Source of the DNA: Anaerohalosphaeraceae bacterium
GTDB taxonomy: Bacteria > Planctomycetota > Phycisphaerae > Sedimentisphaerales > Anaerohalosphaeraceae
Assembly (NCBI GenBank): GCA_035378985.1
Contig: DAOSUR010000005.1
Span: 100,065 to 164,064, forward strand
Length of the DNA stretch: 64,000 nt
Reading direction: 5' to 3'
Below, one piece after another: positions 25,058 through 33,887 of this stretch (position 1 is the stretch's first letter; the number at the start of each line of letters is the position of its first letter). A model generated the notes under the pieces. It did not search any database. It worked only from the letters and a program-made list of their open reading frames with translations, and was not told where the DNA came from. Made by a program: the position numbers and the translations under genes.

Positions 25058-26818
25058 ATGGTCCGGACCCGAACTATCCGAACACAAAAATGGACAGGTT
25101 CCGCACTGGTTTTGGCCGTGCTCCTGCTGGTAATTTTGTCCCTGCTCGGATTGAGCATGCTCAAGGCCGCACAGGATGCGCAGGAATACAGCATCCAGCT
25201 CAAACGGAAGGCCGCCGCCCAGGCCGCAGCGGAAGCGGCTTATGAACAGGCCGTCTTCTGGATGAGTCAGCAGCCCGACCTCTTTGTCGCCCTCGACAAA
25301 AAATCTCCGCAGGGAACCATATCCTTTCCGGACAGCTCCGGCTCCTACCAGATTCGTTTTTCCTCCTTTGCCGATTCCCGGCCGATTTTCGAAGTCAGGG
25401 CCCGCGGACAGTCCGGACAGATGGTCAGCACCCTGAACGTTTTCCTCGTGCAGGCGATGACCGGCTGGGAGATGGGCCAGTGCCGCGTCCCTTCCGGCCC
25501 CTCCTCCACGGCGGAAGTCTATTTTGCCAACGGGGAAATCATCGCGATGCCGATTCACATCAATACGGTTCAGCCGCCGGACGACCGCAATCCGGATATT
25601 TACGTACAGCCGGACCCGCTGTTCCTCGAACCGGTCTCGATGAGCGAATCCCGATATGCCTCCGACGGCACAGACAAATACCGCCGCATCATCGACCTGT
25701 TCGACAGCGGCATCTTTTTTGACCAGCCCAAAAGCCGAATCAGCGATGAAGAAGCCGTCCAGCTGAAATTCGACTGGTTTGTTCAGATGCTTCAGGAGCA
25801 GAAGCCGAACCTCATTTTCCGGCCGGTCCGGAACAATCTGGTTCCGCTCGGACAGCCCGCCGTCCAGCTGGAGTTTTTCGTGGGTACGGACAATATCGGC
25901 TATGTCCGCATCACAAACAACTGCACCGTCCGCGGCTATCAGCGAACCGTTTCCGACACGGACACCTGGGACTACAAAATCAAACCCGGCAGCGGCGGAT
26001 CCCTCTTTGAAAAATACCCTGTTTACGGATTTCATTATATTCCCGCCAACGCATCCGCCACAGGACAGCAAATCGTTCTGCCGGTCCAAAATACCTATGT
26101 GGTTCCCCGTTACGGTTTGACGGAAGGTCCTGCCGGCGGACAGATTTTTGTGGATGGAAACGTCATCATCGGCAGTGCCTCTGAAACCGTCTCCCTGCCG
26201 AACGTGCGTCAGCTGAATACCGTGCAGGGAAAAATCACCGTCGCCGCCACGGGGAATATCTGGGTAGCCGCTCCCATCCAGGTCTCCGACCGGGATGACA
26301 GCGGCGTCTCCTATCCTCGTCAGGCCAACGGTCTGCCGCATCCGGACAACCCCAATGCCCTCGGTCTGGTTGCACGGGGTGTAGTCAAAATCATTGACCC
26401 GGGACTGGCCGCCTCCCTCGGAGCCCCGGGGACTGTCGCCGGCGCCGTCTATCAGCCGGTGGCTCTGCTGGACAAAGGTCAGCCGGCCGGTTCACCCTAT
26501 CGGCATCTGCCCGACCCGATGATTGTCGAGGCCGCCGTCACCGCCTGCGGAGGAGGATGGGGAGCAGAAAACGTCGAGCGAAACGGATACGGCGGACGCA
26601 AAGAAGAGGCGGGACCGACAGATAACCTGATTGTCCGCGGAATGCTGGCCGAATCCATCCGCGGTGTGGTCGGCGTGATCGGACGAGACGGCTACGTCAA
26701 ACAATACTACCTCGATGAACGGCTCAGCCGCGGCATCGTCCCGGGCAATCTCTGGTTCAAAGGCAAGTACATTCCAATCCCCGGCGGATGGAAGGAAACA
26801 GCCCAGCGGCTTCCCTGA
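25058..26818 (+). CDS. Large PilX-like protein A of a tandem pair
   Basis: 586 residues. A PilX/GspK-type N-terminus, GSALVLAVLLLVILSLLGLSMLKAAQDAQEYS, has one membrane helix followed by an amphipathic Ala-rich helix (KAAAQAAAEAAYEQAVF). The body is a long beta-rich region with GGQIFVDGNVIIGSA, KITVAATGNIWVAAPI, SYPRQANGLPHPDN and a Gly-rich GGGWGAENVERNGYGGRK near the end. These blocks recur in the next gene. The N-terminal helix is typical of pilin-like tip proteins but there is no strict G^F-x3-E processing motif. The role is inferred from operon position (the GspK slot). Confidence 0.78.
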   Translation: MVRTRTIRTQKWTGSALVLAVLLLVILSLLGLSMLKAAQDAQEYSIQLKRKAAAQAAAEAAYEQAVFWMSQQPDLFVALDKKSPQGTISFPDSSGSYQIRFSSFADSRPIFEVRARGQSGQMVSTLNVFLVQAMTGWEMGQCRVPSGPSSTAEVYFANGEIIAMPIHINTVQPPDDRNPDIYVQPDPLFLEPVSMSESRYASDGTDKYRRIIDLFDSGIFFDQPKSRISDEEAVQLKFDWFVQMLQEQKPNLIFRPVRNNLVPLGQPAVQLEFFVGTDNIGYVRITNNCTVRGYQRTVSDTDTWDYKIKPGSGGSLFEKYPVYGFHYIPANASATGQQIVLPVQNTYVVPRYGLTEGPAGGQIFVDGNVIIGSASETVSLPNVRQLNTVQGKITVAATGNIWVAAPIQVSDRDDSGVSYPRQANGLPHPDNPNALGLVARGVVKIIDPGLAASLGAPGTVAGAVYQPVALLDKGQPAGSPYRHLPDPMIVEAAVTACGGGWGAENVERNGYGGRKEEAGPTDNLIVRGMLAESIRGVVGVIGRDGYVKQYYLDERLSRGIVPGNLWFKGKYIPIPGGWKETAQRLP

Positions 26819-26831
26819 GGGAGAAACGGCT

Positions 26832-28574
26832 ATGAAAGGATATCGAACTCCAAAACCGGTCATTCGACAGCGCGGCTCAGCCCTGATCGTCGCGGTTGTC
26901 CTGCTGCTGATATTGTCCATCTTTTCCATCGGCGTTCTCAAGAGTGCCGAAGGAGCCCATGTCCAGGCCGTCCAGCAGAAGCGGCAGACCGCCGCTCTGG
27001 CGGCCGCCGAAGCCGCTTACGAGCGGGCCATGTTCGCAATGAGTCAGCAGCCCGACCTGCTGTCCGCTCTGGCTGCCGGCTCCTTCGAAGAAACCCTCTC
27101 CTTTCCGGACAGCCAGGGGTCTTATTCTGTTTCCCTGGCCACTTTTCTGCAGGCCAAGCCCATCTTTGAAATCACGGCAATCGGACGGTCCGGTATTTAT
27201 GAAAAGACCATTCACACCTACGTGGTGCAGGCCATCAACGGCTGGGCCATGGGCAAATGCAAGGCCCCGGTCGGCGGCTCTTCCTTTATCGACGTGGTCT
27301 TTGCAACCGGAGAAACCGTCGATTTGCCGGTCGAAATCAATAAGGAAAATGACAGTCCGGATGTACGCGACATCAAAATCCAGGGATATCCGGTCTTTCT
27401 TCGTCCGGTCTATATGGGCGAATCCCGCTATACCAGCAGCGGCCAGGACAAATACGTTTCGGTAATGAACTGTTTCAAAAGCGGCATCTATTTCGACCAG
27501 CCCATGCTTCGAATTGCAGATAACAGCGGACTGGACAGCAAGATTCAGCGGTTCCGCGATACGACGGACACCCGATTCCGTTTTACACCTGTAGCCGATG
27601 CTCCCGTATTGAAACTGCCTCAGCCGGCGGTTCATCTGGAGTTTTTTGTGGAAAACGGCATCGGCAAGGTCTGCATCACAAACAACTGCACCGTGCGCGG
27701 GTTCATGCAGTCCAAGGACAGTTATACGTATGATTTCCGCGTCAAACCCAACAGCGGCGGAGAAGAATTCGAACGCTATCCGATTTACGCCTACCATGTC
27801 CGCCGCTCCAATGCGGACACCAACGGCGACCGGTTTATCGTGGACCTGCCGCAAACCTATGTCTCCCAGGAATTCGGAGGGGTTTCCTCCGCTCCTGCCG
27901 GACAAATTTTTGTGGACGGAAACGTGATTATCGGAAGCGGACGCACTCTCGGCCAGCAGACCGATGTCATCCAGGGCCAGATCACCATCGTTGCCACCGG
28001 CAATATCTGGATAGCCGACTCCCTCACAATATCGGACCAGGACGATTCCGGACGCATCTATCCTCGGCAAGCCAACGGCCTGCCGCACCCTGAAAACCCC
28101 AATATTCTCGGACTCATCGCCAAAGGGGTCATCAAAATCGTCGATCCCGGAATGACGGAATACAGTTATGTGGATACTACGCCGAAAGAACCGGCAGGAT
28201 TCACCTATGTGCCGATTGGAAATCGAGAAAGCGCCGCCAAACCGATTTATATGCGGCTTCTGCCCAATCCGACTGTCGTGGAGGCCGCTTTGACAGTCGG
28301 CGGAGGCGGATGGGGAGCTGAAAACGTAAAACGAAACAGCTACGGCGGAAGAAAAACGGTGAATGCCAACAATGACCAGCTGATTCTGCGAGGCAGCATC
28401 ACCGAAGCCGTGCGAGGAGTCGTGGGTGTGGTAGGACAGGATGGATATTTGAAATCGTATTATTGGGACGAACGCCTCCTGACAGGCATCCTGCCCGGCA
28501 ATATCTGGCTCAAAGGCAAGTATGTGCCGGTGCCGGGTGCCTGGACGGAAACCCAAACCGCTCTGGCTCATTAG
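26832..28574 (+). CDS. Large PilX-like protein B, paralogue of A
   Basis: 580 residues, homologous to the previous protein over its whole length: QRGSALIVAVVLLLILSIFSIGVLKSAEGA, then GQIFVDGNVIIGSG, QITIVATGNIWIADSL, YPRQANGLPHPENPN and GGGWGAENVKRNSYGG. The N-terminal half is the more diverged. GAGGGAG precedes ATG 26832, 13 bp after gene A. A tandem duplication kept as two distinct genes suggests paired or alternative tip or cargo-binding subunits of the secretion or pilus machine. Confidence 0.78.
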   Translation: MKGYRTPKPVIRQRGSALIVAVVLLLILSIFSIGVLKSAEGAHVQAVQQKRQTAALAAAEAAYERAMFAMSQQPDLLSALAAGSFEETLSFPDSQGSYSVSLATFLQAKPIFEITAIGRSGIYEKTIHTYVVQAINGWAMGKCKAPVGGSSFIDVVFATGETVDLPVEINKENDSPDVRDIKIQGYPVFLRPVYMGESRYTSSGQDKYVSVMNCFKSGIYFDQPMLRIADNSGLDSKIQRFRDTTDTRFRFTPVADAPVLKLPQPAVHLEFFVENGIGKVCITNNCTVRGFMQSKDSYTYDFRVKPNSGGEEFERYPIYAYHVRRSNADTNGDRFIVDLPQTYVSQEFGGVSSAPAGQIFVDGNVIIGSGRTLGQQTDVIQGQITIVATGNIWIADSLTISDQDDSGRIYPRQANGLPHPENPNILGLIAKGVIKIVDPGMTEYSYVDTTPKEPAGFTYVPIGNRESAAKPIYMRLLPNPTVVEAALTVGGGGWGAENVKRNSYGGRKTVNANNDQLILRGSITEAVRGVVGVVGQDGYLKSYYWDERLLTGILPGNIWLKGKYVPVPGAWTETQTALAH

Positions 28575-28586
28575 ACAGGAGAACCT

Positions 28587-29657
28587 ATGCTGGCAGCTGT
28601 AAAACAAAAATATCGTTCTCTGCTCGAGCGGCTGGAAATGAACGCCGTCGAATGGGCCGGACTGGACATCAGTTCCTCCTCGGTCAAACTGGTCAAGGGA
28701 ACCTGGCGGAACCGAAAGTTCGCCGTCACAGGGGCCTGTCAATTTGACGTAATGCCCAATCAAAACTCTCATAATCCGGATGACGCTTCCGTGACAGAGG
28801 CCGTTCGACGATGCCTGAATACAGCCGACTTAAACACTCCCTACGTGGTCTGTGCCCAGAGCGGGCCGGAGGTTGTCACCCGTTCTTTCCGCTTTCCTCT
28901 CATCCCGCAGGAAGCACTCAGTAAGGCCGTAGAACTCGAAGCCCAGCAGATGAGCCCCTTCGATGCCGACCAGAGTATCGTGGCCTTTCAAACCATCCGC
29001 TCTTCTGCCGACGGTCATCAGGGCTTCCTGGTCGTCGCCATGCGGGACGCCGTCGAACGAACCATTCGCCGGGTTCACAGCGCCGGCGGCAAAGTGATGC
29101 TGATGGATGTCGAAGGACTGGCTGCGATGAACTGCCTGTGCCACTGCATCCCGCAGGACGCCTCCTCCTGCCGAACCCTCATCCATCTGGGCCATCGGTT
29201 TATCACCGTCACCATTCTCGGGGACAACGGCATCCCGTTCATCCGGGACTTGACCTATGCCGGTTTCGACATAATGGACTCCATCCGCCGGCAAACCGGT
29301 CTGAACGAAGAAACCATTCGACAATCTCTCTTCGGACAGATGGATTCGATTCCGCCGCAGATCTCAGCGGCCCTGAAAAACGCCGCCGCTCGATGCCTGA
29401 ACAACATCAGCGATACGCTCCGCTATTATGTAACGCAAAATCCCGACTGCCAGGTCAAAAAGCTCTATTTATCAGGCGGGTGGGCGATGAGTCAGCCGTT
29501 TACGGAACTTATGGCCGGCACACTGGGTGTAGAGACGGAAGTATTTAATCCTTTCCGCTTTCTGAATCTCCAGACCCCGCCGGCCCAGGAAGCTTTACAG
29601 AAACTGGCCGGTCCGGTTTTTACGGTAGCAGCCGGATTGGCTATGAGGACCTGCTGA
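28587..29657 (+). CDS. pilM: PilM-like actin-fold assembly protein
   Basis: 356 residues, cytoplasmic, of the PilM / GspL-N actin-like family that couples the ATPase to the inner-membrane ring. Motifs are the nucleotide loop WAGLDISSSSVKLVKG (about 25-40), VVCAQSGPEVVTRSFRFPLIP, LEAQQMSPFD, MLMDVEGLAAMN, TLIHLGHRFITVTI and KKLYLSGGWAMSQPF. GACAGGAG is upstream. It overlaps the PilN-like gene by one base. A PilM-N-O set is more usual in type IV pili than in type II secretion, where GspL and GspM carry these functions. Confidence 0.85.
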   Translation: MLAAVKQKYRSLLERLEMNAVEWAGLDISSSSVKLVKGTWRNRKFAVTGACQFDVMPNQNSHNPDDASVTEAVRRCLNTADLNTPYVVCAQSGPEVVTRSFRFPLIPQEALSKAVELEAQQMSPFDADQSIVAFQTIRSSADGHQGFLVVAMRDAVERTIRRVHSAGGKVMLMDVEGLAAMNCLCHCIPQDASSCRTLIHLGHRFITVTILGDNGIPFIRDLTYAGFDIMDSIRRQTGLNEETIRQSLFGQMDSIPPQISAALKNAAARCLNNISDTLRYYVTQNPDCQVKKLYLSGGWAMSQPFTELMAGTLGVETEVFNPFRFLNLQTPPAQEALQKLAGPVFTVAAGLAMRTC

Positions 29658-30298
29658 TGCAATTTCGGATTGATTTATTACAGGGACAGGGATTGCCGAA
29701 AAGGAGCCGGCCGGGCACTATTGCCCTGGCCGCCGTACCTTTTGTTATCCCGCTTCTGGCAACCGGTCTTCTGGCCGGCCAATGGCTCAACCATACAGCC
29801 CTGATGAAAACCGAACTGGCCATCCACCGGCAAAACCTCCAGCATATTGCCGAACATGCCGAAGACCTTCAGCGGTACGAAGCCGTCCAGCAGAACATCC
29901 TGGCCGCACGTCACCGCATCAAAACGGTGCAGGATGCCCTGCGGCTGGAAATGCCGCTCTCGCCCCTGCTGGCCGAACTGGTGCAGACGCTCCCGCCGGA
30001 GGTGTTCTTTACGGAACTGGATATCGCCTACCAGCCCGTCCGCCGCAAAATAACGGACCCCAAAAACAATCAGGTATCCTATATCCAGGTCATCCAGCGT
30101 ACTCTTCGGCTGACCTTGGCGGCTCCGAACCGCCCCGAAAGCGATCAGGCCGTCAATGGCTACATTCAGAAACTTCGGTCGGCCCCCTGCCTGTCCTCCG
30201 TGGCTCAGGAAATCCAAATCCAGTCCCGACAGGAGGCGGCCGATTCACAAAATCTTCTCCTGTACGAAATCCGATGTCCTTTGATTGAACAAAAATAA
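29657..30298 (+). CDS. PilN-like inner-membrane assembly protein
   Basis: 213 residues, with the short cytoplasmic head MQFRIDLLQGQGLPKRSR (PilN-type N-terminus that docks on PilM), one helix (TIALAAVPFVIPLLATGLLAGQWL), a coiled coil to about residue 95 and a ferredoxin-like periplasmic domain (LPPEVFFTELDIAYQP...LRLTLAAPNRPESDQAVNGYIQKL). Size, topology and position between the PilM- and PilO-like genes support the call. Sequence conservation in this family is low. Confidence 0.78.
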   Translation: MQFRIDLLQGQGLPKRSRPGTIALAAVPFVIPLLATGLLAGQWLNHTALMKTELAIHRQNLQHIAEHAEDLQRYEAVQQNILAARHRIKTVQDALRLEMPLSPLLAELVQTLPPEVFFTELDIAYQPVRRKITDPKNNQVSYIQVIQRTLRLTLAAPNRPESDQAVNGYIQKLRSAPCLSSVAQEIQIQSRQEAADSQNLLLYEIRCPLIEQK

Positions 30299-30313
30299 AA
30301 ACGGATCAACCTT

Positions 30314-30925
30314 ATGATTTTCAAAAATCGAAAATACTGGATTTATGTGGCCTGTGTCTGGGGTCCCTGGCTCCTGCTGGCCGCAAGCTTCTATACCCTG
30401 GTGCTCACCCCTCAGGCCGAGCGTCTCAAGGCGGTCCACCAGGACCTCACCGTCAGCAGCGACCGAGTCAGCGTCGCCCGTCTGGCCTCCCAGCCGGATA
30501 CGCAGCAGCGCCAGGAGGAACTGCTGAATGAACTGCAGCAGCGAATCGATGATTTCCTGGTGCCCTCAGGAAAACAGGACAAAGTCCTCTTTGAAATCAG
30601 CCGGCTGGCCAATACCGCCGGTCTGAGTGAATACGCCGGCAAAACGCGCGAGGATGTCTGGGCGGCGGAAGATTCCGGCCAGACCAAACTCAAACGCGTC
30701 TGGCAGACCATCACCTTCCGCGGCACTTTCCAGCAGTTTGCATCCTTCGTCAATGCCCTCGAACGAAGCCGCCCGACGGTCTTTGTGGAAAGCGCCTCCA
30801 TCGAACGAAGCCGCCAGCAGTCCAAACTGCATTCCGCAAAACTCCTCGTATCGTTTCTGATACAGCCGGATTCCTCGGCCCCTGCGGTCATGTCTTCTAT
30901 TCTCAGGGAGGAACCTTCTTTATGA
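30314..30925 (+). CDS. PilO/GspM-like inner-membrane assembly protein
   Basis: 203 residues: N-terminal helix WIYVACVWGPWLLLAASFYTLV, coiled coil (about 35-85, QQRQEELLNELQQRIDDFL), then an alpha/beta domain ending with TFRGTFQQFASFVNALERSRPTVFVESASIE, the block characteristic of PilO (fold-level similarity to GspM). It would dimerise with the PilN-like protein. The stop codon overlaps the parA start (ATGA). Confidence 0.78.
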   Translation: MIFKNRKYWIYVACVWGPWLLLAASFYTLVLTPQAERLKAVHQDLTVSSDRVSVARLASQPDTQQRQEELLNELQQRIDDFLVPSGKQDKVLFEISRLANTAGLSEYAGKTREDVWAAEDSGQTKLKRVWQTITFRGTFQQFASFVNALERSRPTVFVESASIERSRQQSKLHSAKLLVSFLIQPDSSAPAVMSSILREEPSL

Positions 30926-31719
30926 AGACTGTTGCTATCACCAATCAAAAAGGAGGATGCGGGAAAACCACAACCGCCGTCAATCTGGCGGCGGCACTGG
31001 CCTCACGCGGCTATCGAACGCTTCTGGTAGACCTCGACCCGCAGGGACACGCCACGCTGGCCTTCGGACTTCAGCCCGATACGCTCGAACAGACCATCTA
31101 TGAGGCCCTGGTCAACCCGCAGGTTCTTTTCGAGCGGATTCTGCAGCCGACGTGCCTGCCGACGCTTCAGCTGGCCCCCAGCAACGTCCTGCTGTCCGGA
31201 GCCGAATCCCAGCTGCTCCGAATGACCGACCGGGAATATGTGCTCCGCCGTCTGCTTCAGGAGACAGCCGCCCGGTTTGACTACTGCGTGATCGACTGCT
31301 CACCCTCGCTCAATCTTTTGACGCTCAATGCCATGGCGGCCGCTGACGAACTGATTATTCCCGTCCAGACGCAGTATTATGCCCTCGAGGGGCTGCGTCA
31401 GGTGATGGAAACTGTGGACGTCGTTCGCAAGCGGTTTGCTCCGAATCTGCGCATTCGGGGAATCCTGCTGACGCTGGTTGAACGGAGAACGCTTCTGAGC
31501 CGGCAGGTCGAAGAACAAATGCGCGACTATTTTGGTCCGCTGGTCTTCCGGACTGTGATCCATCGGAATGTGCGTCTGGCCGAAGCCCCCAGTGCGGGTC
31601 AATCCGTCATCACCTACGCACCGCAAAGCCTCGGCGCTCTTGAATATCAATCCCTAACGGATGAGTTGACCTATGAAACCCAAAACCGGACTGCACAAGA
31701 AAGTTGCCTTTATATTTGA
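30922..31719 (+). CDS. ParA/Soj-family ATPase inside the secretion operon
   Basis: 265 residues, a deviant Walker-type ATPase. Motifs are Walker A KGGCGKTTTAVNLAAALA with the signature Lys (residues about 10-27), Walker A' LVDLDPQGHATLAFG and Walker B VIDCSPSLNLLTLNAM, followed by TQYYALEGLRQV and a Soj-like C-terminus (TVIHRNVRLAEAPSAGQSVI). No N-terminal helix-turn-helix and no parB or parS nearby. Translationally coupled to the PilO-like gene upstream (4-bp overlap) and overlapping the next gene by 47 bp. A role in placing the secretion or pilus machine in the cell is inferred, by analogy with TadZ and ParC-type systems. Confidence 0.88.
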   Translation: MKTVAITNQKGGCGKTTTAVNLAAALASRGYRTLLVDLDPQGHATLAFGLQPDTLEQTIYEALVNPQVLFERILQPTCLPTLQLAPSNVLLSGAESQLLRMTDREYVLRRLLQETAARFDYCVIDCSPSLNLLTLNAMAAADELIIPVQTQYYALEGLRQVMETVDVVRKRFAPNLRIRGILLTLVERRTLLSRQVEEQMRDYFGPLVFRTVIHRNVRLAEAPSAGQSVITYAPQSLGALEYQSLTDELTYETQNRTAQESCLYI

Positions 31720-32356
31720 AGGAGCTCCGATTCCGTCAGCAGCTCCGGCCGCCGCAGTCGGACCGGCTCCGACCGCCTCTGCTGCGGACGCGAACACCTA
31801 TACCCCGCAGCCCGCACCGGCCTCTTCCGGAGTCTCGGCACCGTCAGCCGCTCCCGCCGCCCGACCGGCCCCCGCCAAAGAGACACGGGCTCCTGCCGGT
31901 GCACGAACCCGCAAAAAGAACAAAAAAGACGCCAAACAAACCCAGATGCTGATTCTGGTCGGCGTTTTGTCCTTTGTTTTGATTGCAGTCCTCTTTTTTG
32001 TGCTTCGCACACCGGCGGCGCCCCCCAAAAAAGCCGCTGCCGCGGTCCCGTCTGAAAACACCGCACCTTCGACCGCTGAAACAGCCAAATGGGTCCGGCC
32101 GGAACCATGGCCCGAACAGATTCGCGACCCGATGACGCCGGATGCAGCCGCCCGAACCCCTGACGGCGGCACGGGCACACCCGTCTGCATCGTGCGGGGC
32201 ATTGTCTTCAACCAAACCAATCCCTCCGCCATCATCGGAAATCAGATTGTCTGTGTGGGAGATACGATCAACGGAATCAAAATTGTCAGCATTACCAAAG
32301 ATGCCGTCGAATTTGAGAAGGACGGCAAACGCTGGACCCAGACCGTCCAGCCGTAA
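31673..32356 (+). CDS. PilP/GspC-like bitopic protein with an Ala/Pro-rich head
   Basis: 227 residues. The first ~95 are Ala/Pro/Thr-rich with a basic end (RTRKKNKKDAKQ), followed by one helix (MLILVGVLSFVLIAVLFFVL) and a periplasmic linker. The small C-terminal domain CIVRGIVFNQTNPSAIIGNQIVCVGDTINGIKIVSITKDAVEFEKDGKRW reads like the homology region of GspC/PilP, which links inner membrane to secretin. Its position directly before the secretin supports this. The 47-bp overlap with parA is unusually long, but the ATG and the domain content favour this start. Confidence 0.72.
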   Translation: MKPKTGLHKKVAFIFEGAPIPSAAPAAAVGPAPTASAADANTYTPQPAPASSGVSAPSAAPAARPAPAKETRAPAGARTRKKNKKDAKQTQMLILVGVLSFVLIAVLFFVLRTPAAPPKKAAAAVPSENTAPSTAETAKWVRPEPWPEQIRDPMTPDAAARTPDGGTGTPVCIVRGIVFNQTNPSAIIGNQIVCVGDTINGIKIVSITKDAVEFEKDGKRWTQTVQP

Positions 32357-32386
32357 ACAGCCGGCATCGTTCGAAAGGATAACAGG

Positions 32387-33868
32387 ATGGAAAAGACAGG
32401 AAACAAGACCCTTTGGAAAATCATCTTGCCGGCCGGCCTTCTGCTTCTGCCGGCACTCGCTGCATGGGGACAGGACGCTGTGCAGACGGAGGACCCCGCC
32501 GGAATGCGGGCCGAACGCCTCAGTCCTGTTCAGCAGCGCATGCAGCAGACTGTCAGTGTGGACTTTCGGGACACTCCGATTGACGATGTGCTGCGCATTT
32601 TGGCCCGACAGGCCAACGTGGACATCATCAAAAGCCCCAAAGTAGAGGGAACCGTAACTGCTACCCTGAATGACGTCCCTCTCGGCGAGGCCCTGACCAA
32701 CATCCTCGAAGCCCACGGATACAGCTATGTCGCCACGGAAAACATGATTCGGGTCATGCCCACCAGCGACATTGTTGATGTGCGGGAGAAAGTCATCAGC
32801 CGCGTCTATCGGATTACCTATGCTGACGTCAAAGACGTGGAGGCGGCCCTTCGCAAGTTCGTCACTGAACAGGGCTCCATCTCCGCCAACCCCGGAACCA
32901 GCAACATCATCGTCACGGATGTGGAAAGCAAAATCAAAGCCATCGATTCCTTCATTGAAGAAATCGACCGCATTACCCCGCAAATCCTTGTCGAGGCCAA
33001 AATCTACGACATTTCCTCCCGGGCCAATCTGGACCTGGGCGTGGAATGGCAGATGGGCACCAACACCCTTTATGATCTGGAGGGTACCTCATACTCCAAC
33101 GGTACAGCAGTCTCCGGCACCATCGGCAACGCCGTGCAGGGTACTGTAACCAACCCGGCCATTACCAGTGTTTTCTCCGGCGATGTCGGAAAAACCGCCA
33201 GCACCGACGGCATCTTCCGCTTCGGCATCCTCAACGACCACGTTCGGCTCGATGCCGCCCTGAAAGCCAAACAGGAAGACATTCGGGCCAAACTGCTGGC
33301 CAACCCGCGCATCCTCGTGCTGGACAATGTGCAGGCCGAAATCAAAATCGTCGAAGAGTTTCCCTATCAGGAGCTGACGGAAAGCAGCGGCGGCGGCAGC
33401 ATCGGCACCACGGCCTTCCGCGAAGTCGGCATTGAGCTGCGTGTCGTACCCCACCTGACCCGCGACGGCCTCATCCGGCTGCTGCTGAATCCGAAATTCA
33501 GCGTCCGCACCGGCGAAGTTGTCATCACCGGCATCAGCAATCCCATCCCGCAGCCCATCATTGCCAGCCGGGAAACCATGACCACCGCCCTGATTCGGGA
33601 CGGACAGACCGTCGTCATCGGCGGCTTGAAAAAACAGGATGTTTCTCAGCAAATCAACAAAATCCCCCTGCTGGGCAATCTGCCTCTGGTGGGCTTTCTT
33701 TTCCGTTCTGAGGGCGAAAGCACCATGAACAGTGAACTGGTGATTTTTATTACCCCCACAATCGTGAAAAATCCAATCCTCAGCGAGGAAGAACAGCGGC
33801 ATCTGGCCAATACCGTCTTTTCATCGCCGCAGGCCCCTCAGCCGCGCATCAAAAGCGAAACCCGCTGA
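32387..33868 (+). CDS. Secretin (GspD/PilQ family outer-membrane channel)
   Basis: 493 residues. Signal peptide MEKTGNKTLWKIILPAGLLLLPALAAWG. An N0/STN-like domain (VSVDFRDTPIDDVLRILARQANVDII...EALTNILEAHGYSYVATENMIRVMP) and an N1 domain (VYRITYADVKDVEAALRKFV...NIIVTDVESKIKAIDSFIEEID) are followed by the secretin domain (ILVEAKIYDISSRANLDLGVEW, VGIELRVVPHLTRDGLIRL, VVIGGLKKQD, IPLLGNLPLVGFLFRSEGE, LVIFITPTIV). It is short for the family, with two rather than four N domains. It is the last gene of the operon and is followed by a strong terminator. Confidence 0.93.
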   Translation: MEKTGNKTLWKIILPAGLLLLPALAAWGQDAVQTEDPAGMRAERLSPVQQRMQQTVSVDFRDTPIDDVLRILARQANVDIIKSPKVEGTVTATLNDVPLGEALTNILEAHGYSYVATENMIRVMPTSDIVDVREKVISRVYRITYADVKDVEAALRKFVTEQGSISANPGTSNIIVTDVESKIKAIDSFIEEIDRITPQILVEAKIYDISSRANLDLGVEWQMGTNTLYDLEGTSYSNGTAVSGTIGNAVQGTVTNPAITSVFSGDVGKTASTDGIFRFGILNDHVRLDAALKAKQEDIRAKLLANPRILVLDNVQAEIKIVEEFPYQELTESSGGGSIGTTAFREVGIELRVVPHLTRDGLIRLLLNPKFSVRTGEVVITGISNPIPQPIIASRETMTTALIRDGQTVVIGGLKKQDVSQQINKIPLLGNLPLVGFLFRSEGESTMNSELVIFITPTIVKNPILSEEEQRHLANTVFSSPQAPQPRIKSETR

Positions 33869-33887
33869 AAGCACCAATCAGACCCAT

